NCBI RefSeq assembly: GCF_003598715.1
Contig: NZ_QZFU01000016.1
Location: 992,001 to 1,056,000 of the forward strand
DNA from: Nocardia panacis
GTDB taxonomy: Bacteria > Actinomycetota > Actinomycetes > Mycobacteriales > Mycobacteriaceae
Direction: 5' to 3'
Length of the DNA stretch: 64,000 nt
The notes beneath the pieces were generated by a model. The model was not told the DNA's origin and ran no database searches. It saw nothing but the letters and a program-made list of their open reading frames with translations. The translations under genes were made by a program, and so were the position numbers. Below, piece by piece: positions 54,254 through 64,000 of the stretch (positions are counted from its first letter, which is position 1; every line of letters begins with the position of its first letter).

Positions 54254-56485
54254 TCAGTTGGCGGGTATCGGGGCCTGCCCGGGTTGCGGCGCCTCGTTGG
54301 CGACCGGTCCGGGCTGAGCCGCGGGCGCCGGGATCGGTTGGGGCGCGGCGCCCGCCGGAATCGCCACCGGCGCCGGGTTCTGCATTTCCCGGCGATAGGT
54401 GTCGTTGTAGGTCTTCCAGACCGTGGAGACGGCGCCGGTGAGCTGGTTGAGGATCAGCGAACCGTATTGGAAGTCGGCGCGCAGACCGTCCGGAATCGGG
54501 TAGGAATTGCTCAGCGGCAGGCCGAGCACGCCCGCGTCCGCGCCGAGTTGCAGGAATCGGTCCAGGATGGAGCCGACCACCTCGAAGACCTGACCCGAGG
54601 GTGAGGTGTAGGCGTACCCGTTGACGAACTTCACGTACTGCTGGCCCTGGGCGGCAGGCAGGATCTCCGAGCGCGGCGCGCCGAGCGGACCACTGGCCGC
54701 GCCCGCGTCGGCCCAGTGCTTGGCGATGGCATTGTTCTGGGCCAGATCGAGCAGTTTCGCTGCCAGTGCGGCCAGGGTGGCCAGATCCTGCTGCGGGCGC
54801 GCGGGCGCGGGTTCGGGTCGGGCGGGCGCGGGATCGCCGGAATCGGCGCGCGGCGCGGCCGGTTTCGACCCGGCCGAACCCGCCACGCCCGCGGCGATAT
54901 CGCGGATGCGGTCCATCAGCGAGTAGGCGGCGTCGCCGGGGCAGGCCGTACTGCCGACGTCGCGATGGGCGAACACGATCGGCAACTTCACCGCCTGGCC
55001 CTGCGGATACGGGGTGAACTCGGTGCCCTCGGACCACATGGTGGTCTCGCCCTTGGGATCGAGTCCGGCGACCTTGGCCCGCCAGCCGATGAAGCGGCCG
55101 ATCGCGTTGAGGGCGACCTCGGTGGGCGGTTCGGATTCGTGGTTGCCCATCAGCGCCACACCGGAGGTGTTCTCGTTGAAACCGCCCGCGTGCGCGCCCT
55201 GCACCGGGCGGTCGAGCCCGCCGTAGCGGCCCTCGAAGATCTGGCCGTACTTGTCGACCAGGGCGTTGTAGCCGATATCGCACCAGCCCAAGGTTTTCGC
55301 GTGATAGGTGTAGATGGCGCGGACGATGCCCGCGGATTCGGCCTTGGAGTAGTCGTTGCGACCCGCGGTGTGGTGCACGGTGAGTCCGCCGAGTTGGTCG
55401 TCGTAGGTGGGGTTCTCACAGCGAATGTCCTCATCCGCGCCCCACTGCGCGCGGGTGATCACCTGCGGTCCGCCGCTGGGCAGCGCGCCTGCCACCTCGG
55501 TGAGTGTGTCGTCGATGGCGCCGCGACCCGGATCGATGAGCACCGCCTTGAGCGCGGCGGCGGTCTGCGCGGTGTCGTCGGTGCGGATGGGTGCTGCGGG
55601 AGGCGGGGCGACCGGATCGGTGAGCGGCCGCTGCGGGGTCCGGCCGACGGCCTGCTTGCGGGTCACCAGAACCTGCACGGCATTGGTTTTGCCGACATAG
55701 ATGGGTTCGGTGCCCGCGGTGCGGTCGGCCGGCGTGTGGTCGTCGCGGCGGGTGTCCACCGGATCGGTGTTGTACCAGGGACCCCAGGCGCCGTCGGCCT
55801 GTTTGGCGCGGACCAGCGCGGTGGTGTCGGCCAGGGTGGGCGCGGTGAGCGCGACGACGCTGAACGGCTTGTCCCGGCTGATCTCCTTGACCTGCGCGCC
55901 GACTTTGGCGAGCAGGTCGGCGGGGACCGCGCCGGGCGCGAGGGCGGGGGTGTCCCCGGTGACGCCGGGCGGTAGCTGGGCCGGATCGGAAATAGATTGA
56001 GCCACAGGGATTTTCGCGGTTGCGGGCGGTTGGCTCGCAACGGTCGGCGCATTCGGCGAATTGGTGATTCCTGGAACCGGTTTCACACCTGTGGGCGCGA
56101 CCATGGTCGGATTTTGTTGCGGTTGCGGCAGATTCAAACGCGGCAGCGGAATCTCCGAAGGCAATTGGATACCGGGCGGCAACGGCAGACCCGGCGGCAC
56201 CGGGATGGCGGTGGGCAGCGGCAGCATGCGCAGATCGGACAGGCGCAGATCGGGCAGATTCAGGCCGGTCAGCTCGCGCAGTGGGAGCACGATATCGGGC
56301 AGTTGACCGAGGACGACCTCGGCGAGTTGTGCCGGGACGGCCGCGACGCCGCTGTCATTGGCGCCCCGCACCCGCGGGGAGTCGCTCATGACGAAGGCCG
56401 CGAGCGGAGCCGCTACCGCGAGCGCTGTCACAACCGGGACCACATAGGGACGTTTCGGTCTGCGGTACGGCACGAGCATCTCCAT
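54254..56485 (-). CDS. Secreted PGRP-type N-acetylmuramoyl-L-alanine amidase with LGFP repeats
   Basis: The 743-residue enzyme has an N-terminal signal anchor (about 14-34). A Pro-rich spacer follows, with repeated LPLPPGIQLPSEIPLP-type sequence. The middle holds a PGRP/amidase_2 domain (ITRAQWGADEDIRCENPTYD, VHHTAGRNDYS, FAHRDVGSTACPGDAAYSL). The C-terminus carries LGFP-type repeats (ASGPLGAPRSE, AGVLGLPLSNSY). Zinc ligands are the histidines of VHHTAG and FAHRD with the Cys of TACPG. It cuts peptidoglycan side chains. ATG 56485 or 56479 is the start; the GTG at 56599 would delete the signal logic. Confidence 0.88.
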   Translation of the reverse strand: MEMLVPYRRPKRPYVVPVVTALAVAAPLAAFVMSDSPRVRGANDSGVAAVPAQLAEVVLGQLPDIVLPLRELTGLNLPDLRLSDLRMLPLPTAIPVPPGLPLPPGIQLPSEIPLPRLNLPQPQQNPTMVAPTGVKPVPGITNSPNAPTVASQPPATAKIPVAQSISDPAQLPPGVTGDTPALAPGAVPADLLAKVGAQVKEISRDKPFSVVALTAPTLADTTALVRAKQADGAWGPWYNTDPVDTRRDDHTPADRTAGTEPIYVGKTNAVQVLVTRKQAVGRTPQRPLTDPVAPPPAAPIRTDDTAQTAAALKAVLIDPGRGAIDDTLTEVAGALPSGGPQVITRAQWGADEDIRCENPTYDDQLGGLTVHHTAGRNDYSKAESAGIVRAIYTYHAKTLGWCDIGYNALVDKYGQIFEGRYGGLDRPVQGAHAGGFNENTSGVALMGNHESEPPTEVALNAIGRFIGWRAKVAGLDPKGETTMWSEGTEFTPYPQGQAVKLPIVFAHRDVGSTACPGDAAYSLMDRIRDIAAGVAGSAGSKPAAPRADSGDPAPARPEPAPARPQQDLATLAALAAKLLDLAQNNAIAKHWADAGAASGPLGAPRSEILPAAQGQQYVKFVNGYAYTSPSGQVFEVVGSILDRFLQLGADAGVLGLPLSNSYPIPDGLRADFQYGSLILNQLTGAVSTVWKTYNDTYRREMQNPAPVAIPAGAAPQPIPAPAAQPGPVANEAPQPGQAPIPAN

Positions 56486-56744
56486 TCGGGTCGAACCAGT
56501 GATCCTTCGGCGGTCGGGACGCCGCGACCCTCGGGGTGGCAGTTCGGAAATCCGGGTAGCGCCCACATCGGCAAAGATCACATTAGCCACAATTTTCACA
56601 TATGCTAAACCTCTGATTGAGGTTTATGCGATTGCTCGAATGTAGCTCTCGAGGGGCGACCGGGCCGGGAGACATGCCGACAGGTATCGAACCCCCCGCC
56701 GAGCCCTCGAAACCATCCGGGAAAACCGTGGGGAGTGAACGGAT

Positions 56745-58736
56745 ATGAGCGGCACACGCGATCGAACGGGCAGAGCGGGAATTCGGCTGCGCCGCAGGGG
56801 AACTGCGCCGCAGCCGGTTGTCGCCTGCGGGACCGCGCTGCTGACCGGCGGGGCGGTGCTCGTCACGGGCGCCGCCCTCGTCCTGCTGTGGCGACCGGAT
56901 GCCCACGAGGTGCGGCCCGCCGCATCGGGGCACGGTAGGGGGATGAGCCAGGTCGGCGCGTTCGACAGCGCGGTGCGCGGCTGGAGCGCCGAACGCATCC
57001 TCGACCACTACTATCCGGGCGCCGCCCTCGGCACCGTGCCGAATGTCCCGGTGCGGGTGCGTCTCACCGCACAGGACGGTGCGCGGCTCGAGGTCTTCGC
57101 ACCCGCCGGACTGCGGGTGGCGGGCCGGATCCTCGCCGCCGACCAGGTCGCCCACCTCACCCCGCTGCCCGACGGCCGGGCGAGCGTCGTCGTCACCGCA
57201 GGCTGCGCGGGCGCACAGCTGTGGGAGGCCGAGACCGAGGACCCGTGGGCCTACCCGATCGATCCGGGCGTGAGCCGACCCGCCGGCGAACAACTGCGGC
57301 TGTGCGACGGCGGTGTGTACCGCGGCGCGCTCGGCGTGGCCTTGGACGGGGACGCGCCGCGCACCGTCAACCAGGTCGAGGTGGAGGATTACCTGCTCGG
57401 TGTGGTTCCCGCTGAGGTGCAGGCCAATTGGTCCGACAAGGGCGGCGCCGAGGCGGTGCGCGCCCAGGCCATCGCCGCCCGCTCGTACGTCCTCGCCGAA
57501 CACCGCTACCCGTACGCGCAGACCTGCGACACCACCGACTGCCAGAACTACCCCGGCAGCGAGAAGGAGGACGCCCGCTCGGCCGCCGCCGTCGCCGCCA
57601 CCTCGGGCATCGTCCTGCTGCGCGAGGGTCGCATCCTGCGGTCGGAGTACTCCGCCGCCCCCGACGGCGGCACCCCCGCCGATATCGGCGCCTTCGAGGT
57701 CGGCCCGACACCCGCCGAACTGGCGGCGGGCGAATCACCCAGCGGGACAGTCGAACCCGCCCCCTCCGACCACCCGGCCAACGAATCGCCCGTCGAAGCC
57801 GAATATCGCCGCATCGGTGGGGAATCCAGTCCGATCGGCGCACCCCTCGGACCCGAGATGCTGCTACCCGGCCGGGTGGGCCGGTATCGCCTGTTCGCCA
57901 ACGGTGTCATCATCGCCACGCCCACCCTCGGCGCGCAGGTGGTGGACTTCAATACCCTGCTGCAACTGGTTCCGGACGCGTCGAGCCCAACGCCGCAGCA
58001 CCTGCCCGCTGGGACACCGAATCGAACCGCGCCGGTCCTGCCCGCCGATTCGCCGCGCACTTCCCCGGAGGGAGCAGTGCCGCAGGCAGATTCGTCCGCC
58101 GCGCCGCGACTCGTCGATCCGGCCGTGCCCGACGCGGGCGCGAATCCGCCGACCCCGAACGCCGCGGTTCCGCCTGCTGCCGGTGCGGTCGTGCCTGCGA
58201 TCATTCCGCCGTCGGTGTCGGCTCCTTCGCGGAGTGCGCGTCCCGGAGACGCTGCCCCGCAAGGCGGTTCGCCCATCGGCGTCGATCGTGGCGATACGGC
58301 CGGTCAACCGGACCCGGTGGATGGTCAGGGGCAGTCGGGGCGAGGCGGCGGGCCGAGTGCCGGCGGCATGGGCCAAGGCGCCGGCGGGAAAGGTGGCGGG
58401 CGGCAGAACAAAGGCAAAGGTGGCGGCAGGCCGGGCCAAGTCGACGGTACGGCGGGGCAGCCGAGCGTCGCGCCGCGACCGGATCGCGACCCGGACGGTG
58501 GCCGGATCGGATCGACGCGGCCTGCTCTTGGCGCGCCGGAAAGCGGCGCGCCGCTGGGGAATTCGTCACCGGTGGCCGGTGCGGGGCAGGTCGATGCCGG
58601 TCCGCCGAACGGATCCGAGTCGGGAAGCGCTGTTCGGCAAGCGGATTCGATCGGGACCAATGTTCCGAGCACGGCATCGACCCCGACTCCGCCGCCGACA
58701 TCGGGAGTCGCGTTCCTGTCGGGAGTCGTTCGCTAG
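56745..58736 (+). CDS. SpoIID/LytB-domain protein with long low-complexity tail
   Basis: The 663-residue protein has an N-terminal membrane anchor (about 25-48) and a SpoIID/LytB domain (about 60-310). The domain carries GRGMSQVGAFDSAVRGWSAE, VEDYLLGVVPAEVQANW and AARSYVLAEHRYPYAQTCDTT. A possible LGFP-like unit (SPIGAPLGPE) follows, then more than 250 residues rich in Pro, Gly, Ala and Ser. SpoIID enzymes are lytic transglycosylases; here it may act with the neighbouring amidase. It is divergent from the amidase gene. Confidence 0.85.
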   Translation: MSGTRDRTGRAGIRLRRRGTAPQPVVACGTALLTGGAVLVTGAALVLLWRPDAHEVRPAASGHGRGMSQVGAFDSAVRGWSAERILDHYYPGAALGTVPNVPVRVRLTAQDGARLEVFAPAGLRVAGRILAADQVAHLTPLPDGRASVVVTAGCAGAQLWEAETEDPWAYPIDPGVSRPAGEQLRLCDGGVYRGALGVALDGDAPRTVNQVEVEDYLLGVVPAEVQANWSDKGGAEAVRAQAIAARSYVLAEHRYPYAQTCDTTDCQNYPGSEKEDARSAAAVAATSGIVLLREGRILRSEYSAAPDGGTPADIGAFEVGPTPAELAAGESPSGTVEPAPSDHPANESPVEAEYRRIGGESSPIGAPLGPEMLLPGRVGRYRLFANGVIIATPTLGAQVVDFNTLLQLVPDASSPTPQHLPAGTPNRTAPVLPADSPRTSPEGAVPQADSSAAPRLVDPAVPDAGANPPTPNAAVPPAAGAVVPAIIPPSVSAPSRSARPGDAAPQGGSPIGVDRGDTAGQPDPVDGQGQSGRGGGPSAGGMGQGAGGKGGGRQNKGKGGGRPGQVDGTAGQPSVAPRPDRDPDGGRIGSTRPALGAPESGAPLGNSSPVAGAGQVDAGPPNGSESGSAVRQADSIGTNVPSTASTPTPPPTSGVAFLSGVVR

Positions 58737-59320
58737 TTCTGCTCCGGTACATCACCGCTGCGGGGCTTGGTCGATTTGTCACTGCCGGGGGATTCGGCCG
58801 ACGTGCCACCGCCGAGAGATTCGGTCGGTATGCCATCGCCGAGGGATTCGGCCAAGGTGCGCAGCAGGATGACCAACTGATCGCGGGCGGGTTGGTCGAG
58901 GGCGCGCAGGATGCGCTGCTCGTTGTCCAGGTGCGCGGGCAGTAGGCGGTCGGTGAGTTCGCGGCCTTCGGGGGTGAGACGGATGCGGACGGCTCGGCGG
59001 TCCTGCGGGCATGGCGTGCGTTCGACCCAACCCCTGGCGACCAGGCGGTCTATGCGGTTGGTGATGGCTCCGGAGGTGACCATGGCGACCTTGATGAGCG
59101 CGCCCGCGGTGAGTCCCTCCTCGCCGCCGGAGCGGCGCAGGGTGGCCAGAACGTCGAACTCCCAATTCTCGATGTCGTATTGGGCGAAGAACTGCTTGAG
59201 TTCCTGTTCGAACAGCCTGGATACCCGCTGCATTCGGCCGATGATCGCCATCGGCGACACATCGGCGTCCGGTCGCACCTGGTTCCAGTGCCGCATGAAC
59301 AGGTCCACGGCGTCGGCCAT
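58733..59320 (-). CDS. MarR-family transcriptional regulator
   Basis: The 195-residue protein has the winged-helix MarR core (about 35-135: NWEFDVLATLRRSGG, GALIKVAMVTSGAITNRIDRL, VERTPCPQDRRAVRIRLTPEG). A Ser/Gly/Thr-rich tail repeats GDGIPTESLGGGTSAESPG-type units. The tail overlaps the SpoIID stop by 4 bp, convergently. It is divergent from the EamA exporter gene and two palindromes lie between, so it most likely represses both itself and the exporter. Confidence 0.92.
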   Translation of the reverse strand: MADAVDLFMRHWNQVRPDADVSPMAIIGRMQRVSRLFEQELKQFFAQYDIENWEFDVLATLRRSGGEEGLTAGALIKVAMVTSGAITNRIDRLVARGWVERTPCPQDRRAVRIRLTPEGRELTDRLLPAHLDNEQRILRALDQPARDQLVILLRTLAESLGDGIPTESLGGGTSAESPGSDKSTKPRSGDVPEQN

Positions 59321-59340
59321 GCCGCTCCTCCCGCCTAGTT

Positions 59341-59402
59341 ATCTCAACATTCAGATACTTGACGTTGAGATGTGAGTGGGTGTAGATATCTCAATATTGA
59401 GA
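59341..59402. promoter_or_regulatory. Two MarR-type operators between marR and the EamA gene
   Basis: Site one is ATCTCAAC (59341-59348) with GTTGAGAT (59364-59371). Site two is the perfect palindrome TCTCAATATTGAGA (59389-59402). Both use the same TCTCAA half-site, within 105 bp that separate the two divergent starts. Confidence 0.85.
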
Positions 59403-59424
59403 ATATCAATGAGGAGCAAGTGGC

Positions 59425-60351
59425 ATGATCACACCCACCCGGCCGACCGGGTCCGCGCTCGCGGGCACCCTGGCCCTCACCGCCCTCACCCCCATCGTCT
59501 GGGGCTCCACCTACGCGGTTACCACCGAATTCCTCCCACCGGAGCGCCCACTGTTCACCGCGCTCATGCGCGCGCTCCCCGCCGGTCTTGTGCTGCTCGC
59601 CTTTACCCGAACGCTGCCGCGCGGCATCTGGATCGCCCGCGCCGCAGTGCTCGGACTGTTGAATATGGGCGTTTTCTTCCCGCTGCTGTTCCTCGCCGCC
59701 TACCGGCTGCCCGGCGGCGTGGCGGGCGTGCTCGGCGCGGTCGCGCCCATCGCCGCCGTGGTCTGGGCCATCCCGGTGCTGCACGAGAAGCCCGGTGGAC
59801 GCCGGATTCTCGCGGGTCTGGTCGGCATTCTCGGAGTGGCGCTGGTGGTGCTGCGCGCCAATGCCCAACTCGACACGCTCGGCGTCATCGCCGGACTCGC
59901 CGGTGCGAGTGCCATGGCGCTGGGCACCGTGCTCACGCAGCGGTGGGGGCGGCCCGAAGGTGTCGGGCCGCTGACCCTGACGGGTTGGCAGCTCACTGCG
60001 GGCGGACTGTTCATCCTGCCGTTGACGCTGCTGGTGGAGGGCGCGCCGCCCGCACTGGACGGTCGCGCCGTCGGCGGCTACCTCTACCTCGGCGCGATCG
60101 GCACCGCCGCCGCGTATTGGCTGTGGTTCCGCGGCATCGCCAAAGCCTCGGCCACCTCGATCGCCTTTCTCGGCCTGCTCGGTCCGGTGTCGGCCGCCCT
60201 CATCGGCTGGGTGGCGCTCGGCCAGGTGCTGAGCCCGTTGCAGGTGGCGGGTATCGCCCTCGCGCTAGGCAGCACCGTGCTCGGTCAGGTGACGCGCAAG
60301 CCGAAGCCGTCGATCGAGCCGGAACGAGTCGAGGCGCTGGCGCGACCATGA
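59425..60351 (+). CDS. EamA/DMT-family transporter
   Basis: The 308-residue membrane protein has ten helices in two EamA halves, with PIVWGSTYAVTTEFLPPERP and GSTVLGQVTRKPKP marking the ends. DMT carriers export metabolites or drugs; the substrate is unknown. A single ribosome-site-like GAGGAG precedes the ATG at 59425. The divergent MarR gene and its operators point to inducible export. Confidence 0.92.
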   Translation: MITPTRPTGSALAGTLALTALTPIVWGSTYAVTTEFLPPERPLFTALMRALPAGLVLLAFTRTLPRGIWIARAAVLGLLNMGVFFPLLFLAAYRLPGGVAGVLGAVAPIAAVVWAIPVLHEKPGGRRILAGLVGILGVALVVLRANAQLDTLGVIAGLAGASAMALGTVLTQRWGRPEGVGPLTLTGWQLTAGGLFILPLTLLVEGAPPALDGRAVGGYLYLGAIGTAAAYWLWFRGIAKASATSIAFLGLLGPVSAALIGWVALGQVLSPLQVAGIALALGSTVLGQVTRKPKPSIEPERVEALARP

Positions 60352-60359
60352 AAAGCGCC

Positions 60360-60390
60360 TTGACCTTGACGTAGCGTCAACTTGCACACT
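60360..60390 (+). promoter_or_regulatory. MerR-type promoter with 19-bp spacer
   Basis: TTGACC (60360-60365) and CACACT (60385-60390) are 19 bp apart, and the spacer holds the dyad TTGACG-TAG-CGTCAA (60366-60380). Such over-long spacers with a central dyad are the mark of MerR-activated promoters, here likely self-controlled. Confidence 0.8.
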
Positions 60391-60418
60391 GGTGCCACCG
60401 AGTCGATCGGGAGGAGGA

Positions 60419-61183
60419 ATGATGCGGGATTCGCGCGAATGGTCCATTCAGGATCTGGCCAAGGCGGCCGGCACCACCAGCCGCACTCTGCGCCACTACG
60501 GGCAGATGGGGCTGTTGCCGCCAAGTCGGGTCGGGGCCAACGGATACCGCTACTACGACGAGGGTTCGCTCGTGCGGTTGCAGCGCGTTCTGCTGCTGCG
60601 CGAACTCGGCCTCGGCCTCCCGGTCATCGCCGAAATCCTCGCGGGAGAACAGGATTCCGCCGCCGCGCTGCGCACGCACCTGGAACTGCTCGAGCAGGAA
60701 CTGGATCGGATCCGGCGGCAGATCGACTCGGTGCGCACCACGCTGCACAAGACCGAACGAGGTGAGAAACTCATGGCAGCAGAGGTTTTCGACGGATTCG
60801 ACCACACCGTCTACAAGGACGAGGTGATCGAGCGCTGGGGACGCGACGCCTACGACAAGAGCGACCGCTGGTGGCGCTCGATGTCGGAGGCGGACCGGAC
60901 GGCTCATATGCGGGCGGCTGTCGATATCGCGGCGGACTACGGTCGTGCCCGCGCGGCTGGATTGGCTGCCGACAGCCCGGAGGTTCAGGCCATCACCCGG
61001 CGCCACTACGAATGGGTCGGCGTCGGCTGGCAGACGAAAACTCCACCGCTGCAAGCGTTCACGGGCCTGGGTGAGATGTACGTCGCCGACCCGCGCTTCG
61101 CGGCCAACTACGACAAGCACGGTCCGGGCACCGCCGAATTCGTGCGCGACGCGATGCGCGCGTACGCCGACGCGCACCGCTGA
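60419..61183 (+). CDS. MerR-family regulator with TipAS-type ligand domain
   Basis: The 254-residue protein has a MerR HTH (about 8-75: WSIQDLAKAAGTTSRTLRHY, GLLPPSRVGANGYRYYDEG), a long dimerisation helix (about 88-120) and a TipAS antibiotic-recognition domain (about 130-254: YKDEVIERWGRDAYDKSDRW, GLGEMYVADPRFAANYDKHG). TipAS binds thiopeptide-like drugs in TipA. GAGGAGG precedes the ATG at 60419. The operator upstream and the EamA exporter 68 bp before suggest a drug-response pair, though the terminator is not clear. Confidence 0.9.
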   Translation: MMRDSREWSIQDLAKAAGTTSRTLRHYGQMGLLPPSRVGANGYRYYDEGSLVRLQRVLLLRELGLGLPVIAEILAGEQDSAAALRTHLELLEQELDRIRRQIDSVRTTLHKTERGEKLMAAEVFDGFDHTVYKDEVIERWGRDAYDKSDRWWRSMSEADRTAHMRAAVDIAADYGRARAAGLAADSPEVQAITRRHYEWVGVGWQTKTPPLQAFTGLGEMYVADPRFAANYDKHGPGTAEFVRDAMRAYADAHR

Positions 61184-61317
61184 TCGGCTGGGAAAGCGGC
61201 GCTCGCGCTGGCGCCGCACGCTGTTTCCGTAGGCGTGGCAGCTGCCGACCCGATGCCACCTTGGTCGCAAGCCGCTTTTAGCGTCTAATCGCAATTCAAG
61301 GCAGCAACCTAGAAAAA

Positions 61318-61369
61318 GTCTCACTGGGTTGTTCAATGGGAGAATTTAGTTGTCACAACCTTGTGAGAC
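61318..61369 (+). promoter_or_regulatory. Leader hairpin or dyad before the DUF6194 gene
   Basis: GTCTCAC and GGTTGT (61318-61332) pair with ACAACC and GTGAGAC (61355-61369) across a 22-nt loop, with one 2-nt internal loop. The right arm ends directly before GAAAGGA, the ribosome site of the next gene. Confidence 0.6.
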
Positions 61370-61383
61370 GAAAGGATTCCTGT

Positions 61384-61899
61384 ATGAAAGCCGACCAGGT
61401 GCGGACCTATATCGTGGAGCGGTTCCCCGATCTGATGGTCGCGGAGAATTTCGGCGACATTTTCTTCATCTACGACCCGCATGGCGATCTCCCGCCCAAG
61501 CGGCAGATGCCGTTCGCCACCATCGTGGTCGGTGACACCTACGACAGCACCTCCGCACTCGCGACCGATGGCGCGTTTCGGCTGAATATCGGCCTCACCA
61601 AGGACACCTACCTCTCGCTGTTCGGCCCGGTGCCCACCATCCGGGACGAGAACGGGGTCTACGCAACGGATTACGACTACACGGTCCGGGATCAACTCAT
61701 GCCGCACCCGATCTACGCCGGACAGCACTGGGCTTGTGTCGTCGCCCCCGGTGTGGAGACCTTCGAGGCCCTGACTCCGCTCTTGGCGGAGGCGTACGGG
61801 TTCGCTGCCCGCAAGGACGCCAACTGGCGGGCGCGCGGTCGGTCCGGCGCGACGGGCGACAATTCGGGCGCCGTCGACGGCGATCCCGAATCCCGGTGA
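61384..61899 (+). CDS. DUF6194 family protein
   Basis: The 171-residue protein has the DUF6194 pattern: VRTYIVERFPDLMVAENFGD, FFIYDPHGDLPPKRQMPFAT, FRLNIGLTKDTYLSLFG, YDYTVRDQLMPHPIYAGQHW and VCVVAPGVETFEAL. The function is unknown. GAAAGGA precedes the ATG at 61384. It sits between the MerR gene and glf on the same strand and is not part of the usual glf neighbourhood. Confidence 0.78.
   Translation: MKADQVRTYIVERFPDLMVAENFGDIFFIYDPHGDLPPKRQMPFATIVVGDTYDSTSALATDGAFRLNIGLTKDTYLSLFGPVPTIRDENGVYATDYDYTVRDQLMPHPIYAGQHWACVVAPGVETFEALTPLLAEAYGFAARKDANWRARGRSGATGDNSGAVDGDPESR

Positions 61900-64000
<2,101 letters not shown>

Overview
The window is high-GC actinobacterial DNA with mycolate-actinomycete hallmarks: the arabinogalactan galactan genes glf and glfT2, lysX, a PE/PPE/EspG trio, IdeR-type iron boxes and many GTG starts. 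Gene content and order (from memory, no search run) recall two Mycobacterium tuberculosis neighbourhoods. One is serS, Rv3835, Rv3836, phosphatase, pheA, Rv3839, the LCP gene, bfrB, glpQ1, Rv3843c, sodA and Rv3847. The other is glfT2, glf, the Rv3811 amidase, Rv3813c, an acyltransferase and Rv3818. A Nocardia species or a close relative is the most likely source; this is inference.

Layout. 1-8100: lysX (C-terminus cut by the window edge), an S4 RNA-binding protein, rraA and a copper import/periplasm cluster (YcnI, CopC, CopD). 8100-16200: a RecB-like nuclease, htpG, a methyltransferase, two SDR enzymes, a TetR regulator and a GDT1/TMEM165-type cation exporter behind a manganese (yybP-ykoY) riboswitch. 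16600-29600: an Rv3847-like protein, sodA, msrA, a rhodanese, DUF4328, glycerophosphodiesterase, DUF5926, ferritin, an LCP ligase, a CPBP protease, a DUF2470 protein behind an IdeR box, pheA and a phosphatase. 29600-36700: PE, PPE and EspG, a zincin, a septum-formation protein, an aldehyde dehydrogenase-like protein and serS. 36700-47000: a GGDEF/EAL protein, an MpaB-type oxygenase, a Rieske/MBL protein, a lipoprotein, an acyltransferase, tRNA-Gly, a cupin and a copper P-type ATPase. 47000-53200: an oligopeptide ABC operon plus a small membrane protein. 53200-64000: a HAD phosphatase, a PGRP amidase, a SpoIID protein, MarR/EamA and MerR units, DUF6194, glf and glfT2 (cut by the edge).

Themes. 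Metal homeostasis recurs. Manganese: riboswitch, exporter, and a SodA carrying Gln145, which suggests Mn use. Iron: IdeR boxes at ferritin and DUF2470. Copper: YcnI-CopC-CopD, and a CopA promoter with a CsoR-type and a BlaI/CopY-type operator. Envelope biogenesis is the second theme: GlfT2/Glf, LCP, amidase, SpoIID and LysX. I saw no insertion sequence, prophage, CRISPR array or large biosynthetic cluster. The unexplained items are mostly small: a cluster of DnaA-box-like sites, a 32-bp tandem repeat, a long inverted repeat, a 46-residue ORF copying the tail of the gene before it, and several strong operators.
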